Notes under the pieces: model-generated | Seen by the model: only the letters and a program-made list of their open reading frames with translations | What the model was told of the DNA's origin: nothing | The model's database searches: none | Shown here: piece by piece, positions 9,374-18,973 of the stretch | Numbering within the stretch: position 1 is the first letter of the stretch | Layout: each line of letters opens with the position of its first letter | Position numbers and translations under genes: made by a program | DNA from: an uncultured Bacteroidota bacterium | GTDB taxonomy: Bacteria; Bacteroidota; Bacteroidia; Flavobacteriales; Flavobacteriaceae | Length of the DNA stretch: 64,000 nucleotides | NCBI GenBank assembly: GCA_902622595.1 | Contig: CACNQM010000004.1 | Span: forward strand, 124,001-188,000 | Direction: 5' to 3'

Positions 9374-10819
9374 ATGGCTTATACTGAAGAAGAATTAAAG
9401 AAACAACTTGAAACTAAAGAATATGAATATGGTTTCTACACAGACATAGATTCTGAAACTTTTCCTGTGGGACTTAGTGAAGAAATTGTTGTAGCCATTT
9501 CAAAGAAAAAAAATGAACCAAAATGGATGACAGAATGGAGACTGGATGCATTTAAAATATGGAAAGGTATGAAAAAACCTTCTTGGTCGAACCTCAAATA
9601 TAAAGAGCCTGATTATCAAGGAATTTCTTATTATTCCGCTCCAAAGAAAAAACCAGATCTTAAATCTTTAGATGAAGTAGACCCAGAGCTTTTAAAGACA
9701 TTTAATAAGCTTGGGATTTCAATTGATGAACAAAAAAGATTAAGTGGAGTTGCAATGGATGTTGTTGTTGACTCTGTATCAGTTGCCACATCTTTTAAAG
9801 ATACCCTAGAAGAAAAAGGAATAATTTTCTGTTCAATTTCTGATGCCATAAAGAACCACCCTAAACTTGTAAGAAAGTATATAGGTACTGTCATTCCTAA
9901 AAGAGATAATTATTTTGCAGCACTTAATTCTGCAGTTTTTTCTGACGGATCATTTTGCTACATACCAAAAGGAGTTAAGTGTCCAATGGAATTATCTACT
10001 TATTTTAGAATAAATCAAGCTGGAACAGGTCAATTTGAAAGAACCTTATTAATAGCTGATGAATCAAGTTATGTAAGTTACCTTGAGGGATGTACGGCCC
10101 CTTCAAGAGATGAAAATCAACTGCATGCTGCAGTTGTAGAACTAATTGCATTAGACGATGCAGAGATAAAGTATTCAACTGTTCAAAATTGGTTTCCTGG
10201 TGACAAAGATGGAAACGGAGGAGTATTTAATTTTGTAACGAAAAGAGGTATATGCCATAATAGATCAAAAATTTCTTGGACTCAGGTAGAGACTGGCTCA
10301 GCTGTAACTTGGAAATACCCTTCATGTGTTCTTAAAGGAAATGATTCGATTGGTGAATTTTATTCTATTGCCGTTACAAATAATTTTCAGCAGGCTGATA
10401 CTGGAACTAAAATGATACATATTGGCAAGAACACAAGAAGCACAATTATTTCAAAAGGAGTTTCAGCAGGTAAATCTCAAAATAGCTATAGGGGACTAGT
10501 AAAAATTTCACCCATGGCAGAAAATGCAAGAAACTTTTCTCAATGTGACTCACTTTTGATGGGAAACGAGTGTGGTGCTCATACATTCCCATACATTGAA
10601 GCTCAAAATAAATCAGCGCAGATTGAGCATGAAGCTTCTACTAGTAAAATTGGTGAGGATCAAATTTTTTACTGTAATCAAAGAGGTATTGACACAGAGA
10701 AGGCTATAGCACTAATTGTTAATGGATTTAGTAAAGAAGTTCTAAATAAGCTTCCTATGGAGTTTGCTGTTGAGGCTCAGAAATTATTAGAAATTTCATT
10801 AGAAGGATCTGTTGGTTAA
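9374..10819 (+). CDS. sufB: Fe-S cluster assembly scaffold SufB
   Basis: Core scaffold subunit of the SufBC2D complex, which builds Fe-S clusters in the cytoplasm. The 481-residue protein has the right-handed beta-helix core and the C-terminal signature [16 protein letters not shown], which holds the conserved Cys accepting persulfide sulfur, followed by the motif with the conserved Glu. It opens a tightly packed operon sufB-sufC-sufD-sufS-sufE-sufT-like (gaps of 0-16 bases) behind a clear -7 promoter box. Length and order are typical for Flavobacteriia, so confidence is high. Confidence 0.97.
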   Translation: MAYTEEELKKQLETKEYEYGFYTDIDSETFPVGLSEEIVVAISKKKNEPKWMTEWRLDAFKIWKGMKKPSWSNLKYKEPDYQGISYYSAPKKKPDLKSLDEVDPELLKTFNKLGISIDEQKRLSGVAMDVVVDSVSVATSFKDTLEEKGIIFCSISDAIKNHPKLVRKYIGTVIPKRDNYFAALNSAVFSDGSFCYIPKGVKCPMELSTYFRINQAGTGQFERTLLIADESSYVSYLEGCTAPSRDENQLHAAVVELIALDDAEIKYSTVQNWFPGDKDGNGGVFNFVTKRGICHNRSKISWTQVETGSAVTWKYPSCVLKGNDSIGEFYSIAVTNNFQQADTGTKMIHIGKNTRSTIISKGVSAGKSQNSYRGLVKISPMAENARNFSQCDSLLMGNECGAHTFPYIEAQNKSAQIEHEASTSKIGEDQIFYCNQRGIDTEKAIALIVNGFSKEVLNKLPMEFAVEAQKLLEISLEGSVG

Positions 10820-10828
10820 AAAAGATAT

Positions 10829-11575
10829 ATGTTAGAAATAGACAATTTACATTGTAAAATAGACGGAAAGTCAATTCTAAAAGGTGTGAACTTAAAAATT
10901 AAGAAAGGTGAGATTCATGCTATTATGGGCCCTAATGGCTCTGGTAAAAGTACCCTTGCAAATGTGATTTCTGGGCATGAAGACTATGAAGTTACAAAAG
11001 GGTCAATTTATTTTGATAACAAAGAAATAAATGATCTTGGTGTAGAAGAAAGAGCTCATGAAGGCATCTTCATGTCATTTCAGTATCCAGTTGAAATTCC
11101 TGGAGTAACTGTTACAAACTTTATTAAGACTGCAATTAACGAAACTAGAAAATCTCAAGGACTTGAAGATATGTCATCTAGTGAGATGTTAAAAAAAATT
11201 AGAGAGAAAGCAAATCTACTTGATATGGATTCAAATTTTTTATCAAGGTCATTAAACGAAGGCTTTTCTGGTGGAGAAAAAAAAAGAAATGAAATCTTTC
11301 AAATGGCAATGATGGAGCCCAAATTGGCAGTTCTTGATGAGACTGATTCTGGATTGGATATTGATGCCTTAAAAATAGTTGCAAATGGTGTTGTAAAGTG
11401 TAGTAATGATAATAACTCTGTCCTTGTTATTACACATTATCAAAGGCTTTTAGATTACATAGTTCCAGATAAAGTACATGTTATCATGGACGGTAAAGTA
11501 GTTAAAACAGGTAATAAAGATCTAGCAAAAAAAATTGAAGTAGTTGGATATGATTGGTTGAAAAATAGTAATTAA
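10829..11575 (+). CDS. sufC: Fe-S assembly ATPase SufC
   Basis: ABC-type ATPase of the SufBCD scaffold; ATP hydrolysis drives rearrangement of SufB-SufD. Walker A is GPNGSGKST (residues 34-42), the ABC signature is FSGGEKKRNEI, and Walker B is LAVLDETDSGLDIDAL, with the SufC-specific spacing. The protein has no membrane segments. It lies nine bases after sufB and two before sufD. Length of 248 residues is standard. Confidence 0.97.
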   Translation: MLEIDNLHCKIDGKSILKGVNLKIKKGEIHAIMGPNGSGKSTLANVISGHEDYEVTKGSIYFDNKEINDLGVEERAHEGIFMSFQYPVEIPGVTVTNFIKTAINETRKSQGLEDMSSSEMLKKIREKANLLDMDSNFLSRSLNEGFSGGEKKRNEIFQMAMMEPKLAVLDETDSGLDIDALKIVANGVVKCSNDNNSVLVITHYQRLLDYIVPDKVHVIMDGKVVKTGNKDLAKKIEVVGYDWLKNSN

Positions 11576-11577
11576 AT

Positions 11578-12894
11578 ATGAGCTTTCAAGATAAATTATT
11601 GGATTCTTTTATTGCTTTCGAACAAGTGATAGATCTTGATAATCCGATACACACTGATAGAAAAAATGCCCTAAAAAGATTTGAAAATAAAGGCTTCCCA
11701 ACAAAAAAAGATGAACTATGGAAGTATACATCACTAAAGTCAATTATACAAAAAGACTATAGCTTATCTGTCAAGAGCAATCCAAATGTTGGACTAAAGG
11801 ACATAGAAAAATATTCAATCAATGATATTGATTCATATAAAATAGTCTTTGTTGATGGTGTTTTTAATCCATTCTTGTCAAATACAACGCATGATGGCAT
11901 GGATATATGCGTATTGTCTGCTGCTTTGTCAAAAACTAAGTATAAAAAAACAATCACTAAATACTTTAATAAAATAGTTCCAGACGACCAGAGTTTAGCT
12001 TCATTAAATACCTCATATACGAAAGAAGGAGCTTACATCCATATACCAAAATCTGTTTTACCGGAGGATCCTGTTCAGATATTACATTTTTCTTCAGGTA
12101 AGAACAAACCTTTGTGGCTTCAGCCAAGAAATATAATAATTGTTGAAGAAAATGCTAGAGTTGAAATAATAGAAAGACATCAAAGTTTGAGATCACATGA
12201 TGGTGTTATTAACTCACTAACTGAGATATATGCTGAAAAGAATTCATTTATTGATTATTATAAAATTCAGAATGATTTAGAAACATCAAATTTAATTGAC
12301 AATACATTTATTGATCAGCAAAGGGATAGTAATGTTAGGGTACATACTTTTTCCTTTGGTGGAAAATTAACAAGAAACAATTTAAATTTCTATCATAAAG
12401 GAGAGAATATCCAATCCACATTAAAAGGCCTTACAATTCTTGAAGGAGATCAGCATGTAGATCATAATACACTTGTGAACCATGCTCAACCAAATTGTGA
12501 AAGCCATCAAGATTATAAGGGAATTTTCTCTGAAAGATCTGTTGGTGTTTTTAATGGAAAAATACTTGTTGACCAAATTGCACAAAAAACAAATGCATTT
12601 CAGCAAAACAATAATATTTTAATTGACAATAAAGCTAAGGTAAATTCAAAACCTCAATTAGAAATATTTGCAGATGATGTTAAATGTTCTCATGGTTGTA
12701 CAATTGGCCAGCTTGATAAAGAAGCACTTTTTTATCTTAAATCTAGAGGTATTCCAGAGAAAGAAGCAGTTGCTTTGCTTACATACGGTTTCGCAAATAG
12801 TATTCTTAAAAGTGTAAATATTCCTAGTCTTAAAAAAAGAATTAACTCACTAATTTCAAAAAAGCTAGGCGTTGACTTAGGCTTTGATTTATAA
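11578..12894 (+). CDS. sufD: Fe-S assembly protein SufD
   Basis: Second beta-helix subunit of the SufBC2D scaffold, required for iron acquisition and interface formation with SufB. The C-terminal motif CSHGCTIGQLDKEALFYLKS contains the His that corresponds to the functional His at the SufB-SufD interface. At 438 residues it is typical. It is directly followed by sufS with no intergenic base. Confidence 0.95.
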   Translation: MSFQDKLLDSFIAFEQVIDLDNPIHTDRKNALKRFENKGFPTKKDELWKYTSLKSIIQKDYSLSVKSNPNVGLKDIEKYSINDIDSYKIVFVDGVFNPFLSNTTHDGMDICVLSAALSKTKYKKTITKYFNKIVPDDQSLASLNTSYTKEGAYIHIPKSVLPEDPVQILHFSSGKNKPLWLQPRNIIIVEENARVEIIERHQSLRSHDGVINSLTEIYAEKNSFIDYYKIQNDLETSNLIDNTFIDQQRDSNVRVHTFSFGGKLTRNNLNFYHKGENIQSTLKGLTILEGDQHVDHNTLVNHAQPNCESHQDYKGIFSERSVGVFNGKILVDQIAQKTNAFQQNNNILIDNKAKVNSKPQLEIFADDVKCSHGCTIGQLDKEALFYLKSRGIPEKEAVALLTYGFANSILKSVNIPSLKKRINSLISKKLGVDLGFDL

Positions 12895-14109
12895 ATGTTG
12901 GATGTATATAAAATAAGGGAAGACTTTCCAATACTTGGTAAAAAGGTCAACAATACTGACCTGATTTACTTTGATAATGCTGCTACATCTCAAACTCCAA
13001 ATCAGGTAATTGATGTAATTTCAAGTTATTACAAAGAAAATAATTCTAATATTCACAGAGGGTTACACTCTCTCAGTGCAGATGCTACAAATAAATATGA
13101 AAATTCCAGGTCAATAATAAAAAATCATTTTGGAGCTGCTCATGAACATGAAATAATTTTTACCTCAGGAACTACACATGGTATTAATATTGTTTCTTCA
13201 GGTCTAGAAAAATTCATTTCTTCAAAAGATGAATTAATTGTGTCAGAGATGGAGCATCATTCAAATATTGTCCCTTGGCAAATGTTATGTGAAAAAACAG
13301 GATCAAAATTAAAAGTAATACCAATTAATGATGATGGCACTCTTGATATGGATGAATATAAGTCATTACTTACTAATCAAGTAAAATTTGTCTTTATTAA
13401 TCATGTATCAAATACCCTTGGTATTGTGAATCCAATAAAAGAAATTGTTGATCTTGCTCATAAGAATAAAAGTAAAGTTTTAATTGACGGTGCTCAAGGT
13501 GCTGCCCATTTTAAAATTAATCTACAGGAATTAGATGTAGATTACTATGTTGCATCAGCACACAAATTATGTGGTCCAACTGGAGTTGGATTTTTGTATG
13601 GAAAATCAGAATTATTAGACTCATTACCGCCTTATCAAGGAGGGGGTGAGATGATTTCCACAGTTACTTTTAATAAAACTGAATATGCAGACCTTCCTCA
13701 CAAATTTGAAGCCGGAACTCCAAACATTGCTGGAGTAATTGGTTTTGGTGCAGCTATTAACTATATGAACTCAATTGGCTTTGACAATATAGAAGCGTAT
13801 GAAAAAGAATTGTTAGATTATGCTACTGAAAATCTTAAAAAAATTGATAACATAAAAATATACGGAGATATAGATCATAAAATATCTGTTATTTCTTTTA
13901 ATATTGGCAATCACCATCCATCAGACATTGGTTCTATTCTTGACCAATATGGAATTGCTGTCAGAACTGGACAGCATTGTACCCAACCAATTATGGATCA
14001 TTTTAATATTCCTGGAACTGTCAGGGCTTCTTTTTCCTTTTATAATACAAAAAGTGAAATTGATTTATTTATTGATGCAATTGAAAAGGCATCAAAAATG
14101 TTGGGATAA
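12895..14109 (+). CDS. sufS: cysteine desulfurase SufS
   Basis: PLP enzyme that removes sulfur from cysteine as persulfide and hands it to SufE. The PLP-binding Lys224 lies in SAHKLCGPTG and the catalytic Cys362 in RTGQHCTQP; the short loop before it identifies a group II (SufS) rather than an IscS enzyme. It is 404 residues long. The start codon begins right after the sufD stop. The sufE start lies 16 bases after its stop. Confidence 0.97.
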   Translation: MLDVYKIREDFPILGKKVNNTDLIYFDNAATSQTPNQVIDVISSYYKENNSNIHRGLHSLSADATNKYENSRSIIKNHFGAAHEHEIIFTSGTTHGINIVSSGLEKFISSKDELIVSEMEHHSNIVPWQMLCEKTGSKLKVIPINDDGTLDMDEYKSLLTNQVKFVFINHVSNTLGIVNPIKEIVDLAHKNKSKVLIDGAQGAAHFKINLQELDVDYYVASAHKLCGPTGVGFLYGKSELLDSLPPYQGGGEMISTVTFNKTEYADLPHKFEAGTPNIAGVIGFGAAINYMNSIGFDNIEAYEKELLDYATENLKKIDNIKIYGDIDHKISVISFNIGNHHPSDIGSILDQYGIAVRTGQHCTQPIMDHFNIPGTVRASFSFYNTKSEIDLFIDAIEKASKMLG

Positions 14110-14125
14110 TTGCTTAATTTTAACT

Positions 14126-14548
14126 GTGCAGAGCATTCAACAAATACAGGATCAAATTATTGATGAGTTCAATTTTTTTCAAGATTGGTCAGAAAAGTAT
14201 CAGTACTTGATTGATCTTGGCAAGAATCTCCCTGAATTTAGCAATAGCAACAGAATTGATTCAAATCTTATAAAAGGTTGTCAGAGTAAAGTATGGCTTA
14301 ATTCATCTTTTGATAATAACATAGTTATATTTGAGGCAGATAGTGATGCGATAATTTCTAAGGGTATAATTTCTCTTTTAATTAGAGTTTTCTCAGGTCA
14401 TACACCACAAGAAATTATTTCAGCTAACGTAGATTTTATTGATAAAATAGGCTTAAATAGTCATCTTTCTCAGACTAGAGCAAATGGACTATTGTCAATG
14501 ATAAAACAAATAAAAATATATGCTTTAGCATATCAAGCAAAAAAGTAA
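14126..14548 (+). CDS. sufE: sulfur acceptor protein SufE
   Basis: Takes the persulfide from SufS and passes it to SufB. I chose the GTG at 14126 (140 residues, reading MQSIQQIQDQIIDEF); upstream in-frame codons overlap sufS and encode no family sequence. The acceptor Cys52 lies in KGCQSKVW, matching Cys51 of E. coli SufE, and the total length matches the family (about 138-145). There is no ATG near the family start, so GTG initiation is well supported. The SufT-like gene follows after one base. Confidence 0.93.
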   Translation: MQSIQQIQDQIIDEFNFFQDWSEKYQYLIDLGKNLPEFSNSNRIDSNLIKGCQSKVWLNSSFDNNIVIFEADSDAIISKGIISLLIRVFSGHTPQEIISANVDFIDKIGLNSHLSQTRANGLLSMIKQIKIYALAYQAKK

Positions 14549-14549
14549 A

Positions 14550-14870
14550 ATGACAAAAATTAACACACAAGATTTAGGCGAAAAAATCGTAAAAGAATTA
14601 AAATCAATCTTCGATCCTGAAATACCTGTAGATATATATGAATTAGGATTAATTTATGATGTATTTGTTAATGAGGATAATGAGGTTAAGATTTTAATGA
14701 CCCTTACTTCACCAAATTGTCCAGTTGCTGAGTCTCTTCCCCAAGAAGTTGAAGAGAAAATTAGATCGATTGACGAAGTCAAAACAGCAGAAGTTGAAAT
14801 TACATTTGATCCACCTTGGACAAAAGATCTTATGAGTGAAGAAGCAAAACTTGAATTAGGATTTCTGTAA
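14550..14870 (+). CDS. SufT-like MIP18/DUF59 Fe-S maturation protein
   Basis: Small (106-residue) protein of the MIP18 family, which helps insert clusters into target proteins. Diagnostic are DPEIPVDIYELGLIYD near residue 22, the TLTSPNCPVAESLP loop with the conserved Cys, and a C-terminal FDPPWTKDLMSEEAKLELG. The same fold occurs in PaaD of phenylacetate degradation, but its place as sixth gene of the suf operon points to Fe-S assembly. Confidence 0.9.
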   Translation: MTKINTQDLGEKIVKELKSIFDPEIPVDIYELGLIYDVFVNEDNEVKILMTLTSPNCPVAESLPQEVEEKIRSIDEVKTAEVEITFDPPWTKDLMSEEAKLELGFL

Positions 14871-14877
14871 TTATTTC

Positions 14878-15756
14878 ATGAAACAAAATTTTCTTTTAAT
14901 CTTTTTAATAATTTCTTTAAATACCTTTTCTCAGGAGGAAGCTAAAAAAGATACTCTATGGACAACTAGGGGTAATGTTGCAATTTTGTTAAACCAAACT
15001 GGATTTAGTGATTGGGTAGGAGGTGGAACAAACAACTTTTCAGGTACCATAAAGTTTGATTATGAGTGGGAATATGAAGATAAAGGATGGAATTGGTTGA
15101 CTAACTTTGAGTCTGCATATGGATTAGCTAAATATAAAAATGCTCCGTTTGCTAGAAAAATTGATGATAGAATTTTACTCCAATCTATTATTGGTAAAGA
15201 ATTTACCAAAAATTTATCTTTTTCAGGTTTTTTTAACTTCACTTCCCAAATTGGAAATGGATATAAATACAGTAAGGATTCAGATAATAACGAGATACGT
15301 GAACTTACAACTAAAATTTTATCCCCCGCATACTTCCAATTGGGTTCTGGCTTTCTTTGGAAAAAAGATGAAAAATTATGGATAAACTACTCCCCAATTG
15401 CTTCAAGATTAATTTTAGTCAGCAAAAAATTTACTCAGGATTTAAAAAGTGGTGATTCTTATTTTGGTGTTTTACCTAATAAAACATCTAGATATGAATT
15501 AGGTGCAAATTTAACTTTTCACTCTGAGGGAAACTTACTTGAAAATGTAAAATATAAACAGGATTTAAAGTTATTCTCTAATTATCTAGAAGATGCTTCA
15601 AATGTAGACCTAGACTATCTTGCACAAATTGATGTTGATGTTAATCCTTTGCTATCAACTCAACTAATTTTTCAGTTAATTTATGATGATAATGCTATTT
15701 CAAGACTTCAGGTAAGAGAAGTTTTTGGTATTGGAGTTCAACTTAAATTAGACTAG
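14878..15756 (+). CDS. DUF3078 outer-membrane beta-barrel-like protein
   Basis: Secreted protein of unknown function, common in Bacteroidota. An N-terminal signal peptide (MKQNFLLIFLIISLNTFSQ) is followed by alternating hydrophobic/polar strands rich in aromatic residues and ending in a hydrophobic strand, which suggests a small outer-membrane beta-barrel. The N-terminal NVAILLNQTGFSDWVGGG segment is typical for DUF3078. It sits eight bases after the SufT-like gene and is probably cotranscribed with suf; why an envelope protein shares that operon is not clear. Confidence 0.85.
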   Translation: MKQNFLLIFLIISLNTFSQEEAKKDTLWTTRGNVAILLNQTGFSDWVGGGTNNFSGTIKFDYEWEYEDKGWNWLTNFESAYGLAKYKNAPFARKIDDRILLQSIIGKEFTKNLSFSGFFNFTSQIGNGYKYSKDSDNNEIRELTTKILSPAYFQLGSGFLWKKDEKLWINYSPIASRLILVSKKFTQDLKSGDSYFGVLPNKTSRYELGANLTFHSEGNLLENVKYKQDLKLFSNYLEDASNVDLDYLAQIDVDVNPLLSTQLIFQLIYDDNAISRLQVREVFGIGVQLKLD

Positions 15757-15757
15757 T

Positions 15758-17053
15758 TTGAATAAGTTAAATATCCTGATAATAACTTATTACTGGCCAC
15801 CATCAGGGGGCTCAGGAGTGCAAAGATGGATGTTTTTTGCAAAATATCTTAAACAATTTGGTCATAATCCAATCATCCTTACTGTTGATCCTAAATATGC
15901 CTCTTATAATTTAACTGATAATTCACTTATTGATCAAGTAAAAGATATTGAGGTTCATAAGACAGCTAGTTTTGAAATTTTAAAATTATATTCAATATTT
16001 AAGTCTGGGAATAAAACTAGAGCAATACCTCAGTCTTACATTCCAACTCAATCCATTTTTGATAAAATTGCATTATTTATTAGATTAAATTTCTTTATTC
16101 CTGATTCAAGAATTGGATGGAACTACTTTGCATTTAAAAAAGCTAAAAAATTAATTGAAGACAATAATATTAATTGTGTAATTTCTTCAGGCCCTCCTCA
16201 TTCATCTCATTTAATAGGTAAAAAAATTTACAATAAGTTTAAATTAAAATGGATAGTTGATTTAAGAGATCCATGGGCTGAACTTTTTTATTTGAAAAAT
16301 AAATTTCAATTTAATTATGTCAAAAAATTAAATTTAAAATTCGAGGTAGATGTATTAAATAGTGCAGATGCTATTTTAACAACTGTAGGTAATAGATATA
16401 AATCTATTCTAAAAGATAAATTATCAAACCCAAAAAAAATTTATAAGATTTACAATGGATATGATAAAATAGCTTATGATAAAATTGAAGAAATTAAACC
16501 TGATAGTTATAATATTGTATTTACTGGTATCCTTTCCAAAAATCATAACTATCAACTTTTCTACGAGGTATTGAGCTTGTTAAAAGAAAAGTATAAAGAT
16601 TTAAACATGATATTTACTTTTGCTGGCAAAATTGATGAGAAAATCAAAAATCTTTTTTCAGAAAAAATTCGACTTATTGATAATGGTTATGTGACTCATG
16701 ATAAAGCAATAAAGATTATCAAGTCATCACATTTATTAATAAATTTCAATTATTTAAATACCGAAGATACCGATATGGTTTCAGGTAAACTTATTGAATA
16801 TCTGGCCTCAGGTTCTCCAATTATAAACTTTTCAAACTCAGCTCAAGAATCAAATATTATCATGCAAAATTCTAGAAAATCTTTTAATGCAGATAGTAAT
16901 GATTTAATGAAAGTAATGGGCTTTATAAAAAAAGAATATGATGACTGGTTAGATGGAAATTATAAGAAGGAGATACCAAAAAACATTGAGTCACTTTCAA
17001 GAGAAAAACTTACAAATAATCTCGCTGACTTGATTAAAAATTTAGTTGTTTAA
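15758..17053 (+). CDS. glycosyltransferase, family 4-like
   Basis: Probable GT-B sugar transferase for a surface polysaccharide or glycan. The N-terminus has ITYYWPPSGGSGVQRW (residues 7-22), the glycine-rich acceptor-side loop typical of family 4-like enzymes in Bacteroidota. The C-terminal half has a Rossmann-like donor domain (NIVFTGILSKNHNYQL; ending SGKLIEYLASGSPIINF with the donor-binding Glu). Start: TTG at 15758, one base after the preceding stop and in frame with the conserved first strand; no closer ATG exists. Convergent with nadD, overlapping by 12 bases. Substrates unknown. Confidence 0.88.
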   Translation: MNKLNILIITYYWPPSGGSGVQRWMFFAKYLKQFGHNPIILTVDPKYASYNLTDNSLIDQVKDIEVHKTASFEILKLYSIFKSGNKTRAIPQSYIPTQSIFDKIALFIRLNFFIPDSRIGWNYFAFKKAKKLIEDNNINCVISSGPPHSSHLIGKKIYNKFKLKWIVDLRDPWAELFYLKNKFQFNYVKKLNLKFEVDVLNSADAILTTVGNRYKSILKDKLSNPKKIYKIYNGYDKIAYDKIEEIKPDSYNIVFTGILSKNHNYQLFYEVLSLLKEKYKDLNMIFTFAGKIDEKIKNLFSEKIRLIDNGYVTHDKAIKIIKSSHLLINFNYLNTEDTDMVSGKLIEYLASGSPIINFSNSAQESNIIMQNSRKSFNADSNDLMKVMGFIKKEYDDWLDGNYKKEIPKNIESLSREKLTNNLADLIKNLVV

Positions 17054-17614
17054 TTTAAGGAATTTCATAACCTCTTTTGGAACCATTGAGTCAATACTTT
17101 GTTTTGACTTAATTAATTCTCTAATACGGCTGCTAGAGATTTTTATTTTAGGTGCATCAACTAACTTAATATTGTTATTAGATAATATTTCTTTAGGAAT
17201 TTTTTGGTCTGTATCCCTTGGATAAACGTAAACTTCAGCAATTTCAATAATTTTCTTATAATCTTTCCATTTATTAAAACCTACCAAGTTATCCTCTCCA
17301 ACTAATAAAATCAGATTATTATATTTATGTCTTTTCTTGAATTCCTTTAAAGTATCAATTGTAAAATTAGGCTTAGACATTTTAAACTCTATATCTGAGA
17401 CTCTAACATTATCAAATTTTTTGAATACAGTTTTAGCAATCTTCAACCTATCTTCATCACTTATTAGTTCAATTTCTTTTTTGAAGGGACTTTGGGGGCT
17501 AATAACAACCAACACCTCATCTAATTCAGGTAGTTTAGAAAAATATTCAGCTAAAGTAATATGACCATTATGAATAGGATTAAAAGTTCCCAAGTAAAGA
17601 CCTACGTTACTCAT
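17042..17614 (-). CDS. nadD: nicotinate-nucleotide adenylyltransferase
   Basis: Adenylates nicotinate mononucleotide in NAD synthesis. The nucleotidyltransferase motif GTFNPIHNGH lies at residues 8-17, and the C-terminal signature SSSRIRELI near residue 165 binds ATP phosphate. Start: ATG at 17614 overlaps the gmk 3' end by eight bases; a TTG one codon earlier is less likely. The order gmk-nadD is standard in Flavobacteriia. Length about 190 residues. Confidence 0.95.
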   Translation of the reverse strand: MSNVGLYLGTFNPIHNGHITLAEYFSKLPELDEVLVVISPQSPFKKEIELISDEDRLKIAKTVFKKFDNVRVSDIEFKMSKPNFTIDTLKEFKKRHKYNNLILLVGEDNLVGFNKWKDYKKIIEIAEVYVYPRDTDQKIPKEILSNNNIKLVDAPKIKISSSRIRELIKSKQSIDSMVPKEVMKFLKLNN

Positions 17615-18173
17615 CAATAAATTCCTTTATTAAAGTATGGGCAATTTTTTTTGATTCTTCAAGATCGTTATTAATGATAATATTATCAAATTTTGAAGCA
17701 TAATCTAATTCACTTTCAGCTTTTTTAACTCTTAAGTTTATTTCATCTAACGAAACATCACCCCTTTCAAGAAGTCTATTTTTTAATATATCAATACTCG
17801 GAGGCATAACAAAGATAGAAAGTGTTTCATCAGGAAACATATTTTTGATATTCGCACCTCCAACAACGTCAATATCAAAAATTGCTATTTTGTTTGCTTT
17901 CCATATCCTATCTACTTCAGATTTAAGTGTACCATAGAATTTACCTCCATAAACTTCTTCATATTCAATAAACTCCTCATTTTCAATTCTAGCCTTAAAT
18001 TCTTTATTACTTAAAAAATAGTAATCCACACCATCCTTTTCGTCACCTCTGACTATTCTTGATGTTGCAGAAATTGAAAATTCGATATCACTAAAAGTTT
18101 CAATTATATACTTTACTAAAGTGGTCTTACCTGCACCTGAAGGAGCTGAAAAGACAATAAGCTTATTGGTCAT
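17607..18173 (-). CDS. gmk: guanylate kinase
   Basis: Phosphorylates GMP to GDP with ATP. The P-loop SAPSGAGKTTLVKY lies at residues 9-22; the GMP-binding region SATSRIVRGDEKDGVDYYF and a lid segment follow. The length of 188 is normal. In relatives this gene follows yicC; here the ATG overlaps (ATGA) the end of a short ORF that may be all that is left of yicC. It overlaps nadD at its 3' end. Confidence 0.96.
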   Translation of the reverse strand: MTNKLIVFSAPSGAGKTTLVKYIIETFSDIEFSISATSRIVRGDEKDGVDYYFLSNKEFKARIENEEFIEYEEVYGGKFYGTLKSEVDRIWKANKIAIFDIDVVGGANIKNMFPDETLSIFVMPPSIDILKNRLLERGDVSLDEINLRVKKAESELDYASKFDNIIINNDLEESKKIAHTLIKEFIDE

Positions 18174-18250
18174 CTTATAGAATTAAAGATATCATGCTTT
18201 ATTTTTACAAGTATCTCTTCTTTTTCATTGTTAGATATAGAGTATTTCAT
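18170..18250 (-). pseudogene. short ORF before gmk, possible yicC 3' remnant
   Basis: A 26-codon ORF fills the gap between the DUF1080 gene and gmk, and its TGA overlaps the gmk ATG. The same frame is open for two further codons (Asn-Ser) up to the DUF1080 stop. Its peptide (SNNEKEEILVKIKHDIF) resembles what I recall of the C-terminal helix of YicC-family proteins (NTxGSKxND...I..MK.E.EKI), and yicC normally lies exactly here. I infer either a remnant of a deleted yicC kept as a coupling leader, or a genuine microprotein. The homology is by eye and weak. Confidence 0.4.
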
Positions 18251-18256
18251 GCTATT

Positions 18257-18973
18257 TTATAATTCTCGAATTTTTATATTTCTAAATTTGACATTGCTTC
18301 CATGATCTTGAAGACCAATTTTGCCAGATCTAAATGATCCAAATGCTAAAAATTCATTATTTGTACCTCTATTGACATAGTAATCTTTAAATCTAAATTT
18401 AGATTTTGAAACAAGCTTATCCCACTCTAGTCCAGATAATGGAAATGAAAAAGCAAACTGACCATTCATTACTACGGTACCTAAATTTTTCTTGTGATCG
18501 ATTTTGAGCAATAAATGATTCCACTCTCCATGAGGATTAACTCTAACATTATTTTTATCAGGTCCAACTAGATCATATAATGACGGGCTTCTATGAAGTT
18601 TGGTAGCAGTATAAAAATTTTCATTATCTAGTACTTGAATCTCTGGTCCTGATTTATATGCCTCATCCAGTTCAGCGAACTCTTTTACTCCATAGAAAAT
18701 CCCACTATTTCCTCCTTTTGAAATATTCCACTCAATTGAAAGTTCAAAGTTTTCAAATTCTTGTTCTGTAACAAGATCCTGTTTTGTTTCTTTATTATTT
18801 GTAAAGATTAATTCACCATTGTTTATAGACCATTGACTCCCAATTTCATCACTATTGTATTGATGCCATCCATCAAAACTTTTTCCATCAAAAATGTATT
18901 TCCAGTTAGATTGATCGTTTTCAAAATAAATTTGAGAATAAAATACAATAAATAATAGTAGTAAATATCTCAT
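18257..18973 (-). CDS. secreted DUF1080 protein (3-keto-disaccharide hydrolase-like), copy 1
   Basis: DUF1080 proteins have a concanavalin-like beta-sandwich, and some are known to hydrolyse 3-keto-glycosides. This 238-residue copy has a hydrophobic signal segment (about residues 1-17), the family opening WKYIFDGKSFDGWHQ, a core WNISKGGNSGIFYGV, and the ending FRSGKIGLQDHGSNVKFRNI. It begins right where copy 2 ends (no intergenic base) and is the distal gene of the sugar cassette. Relative to copy 2 it is shorter by about 20 residues, mostly in one loop. Activity on a specific glycoside is inference. Confidence 0.85.
   Translation of the reverse strand: MRYLLLLFIVFYSQIYFENDQSNWKYIFDGKSFDGWHQYNSDEIGSQWSINNGELIFTNNKETKQDLVTEQEFENFELSIEWNISKGGNSGIFYGVKEFAELDEAYKSGPEIQVLDNENFYTATKLHRSPSLYDLVGPDKNNVRVNPHGEWNHLLLKIDHKKNLGTVVMNGQFAFSFPLSGLEWDKLVSKSKFRFKDYYVNRGTNNEFLAFGSFRSGKIGLQDHGSNVKFRNIKIREL

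Noticed and set aside
13904-14125. Longer N-terminal start for SufE
   Set aside because: The upstream extension overlaps sufS in another frame and has no SufE family sequence; GTG 14126 gives the right length and Cys52 position.
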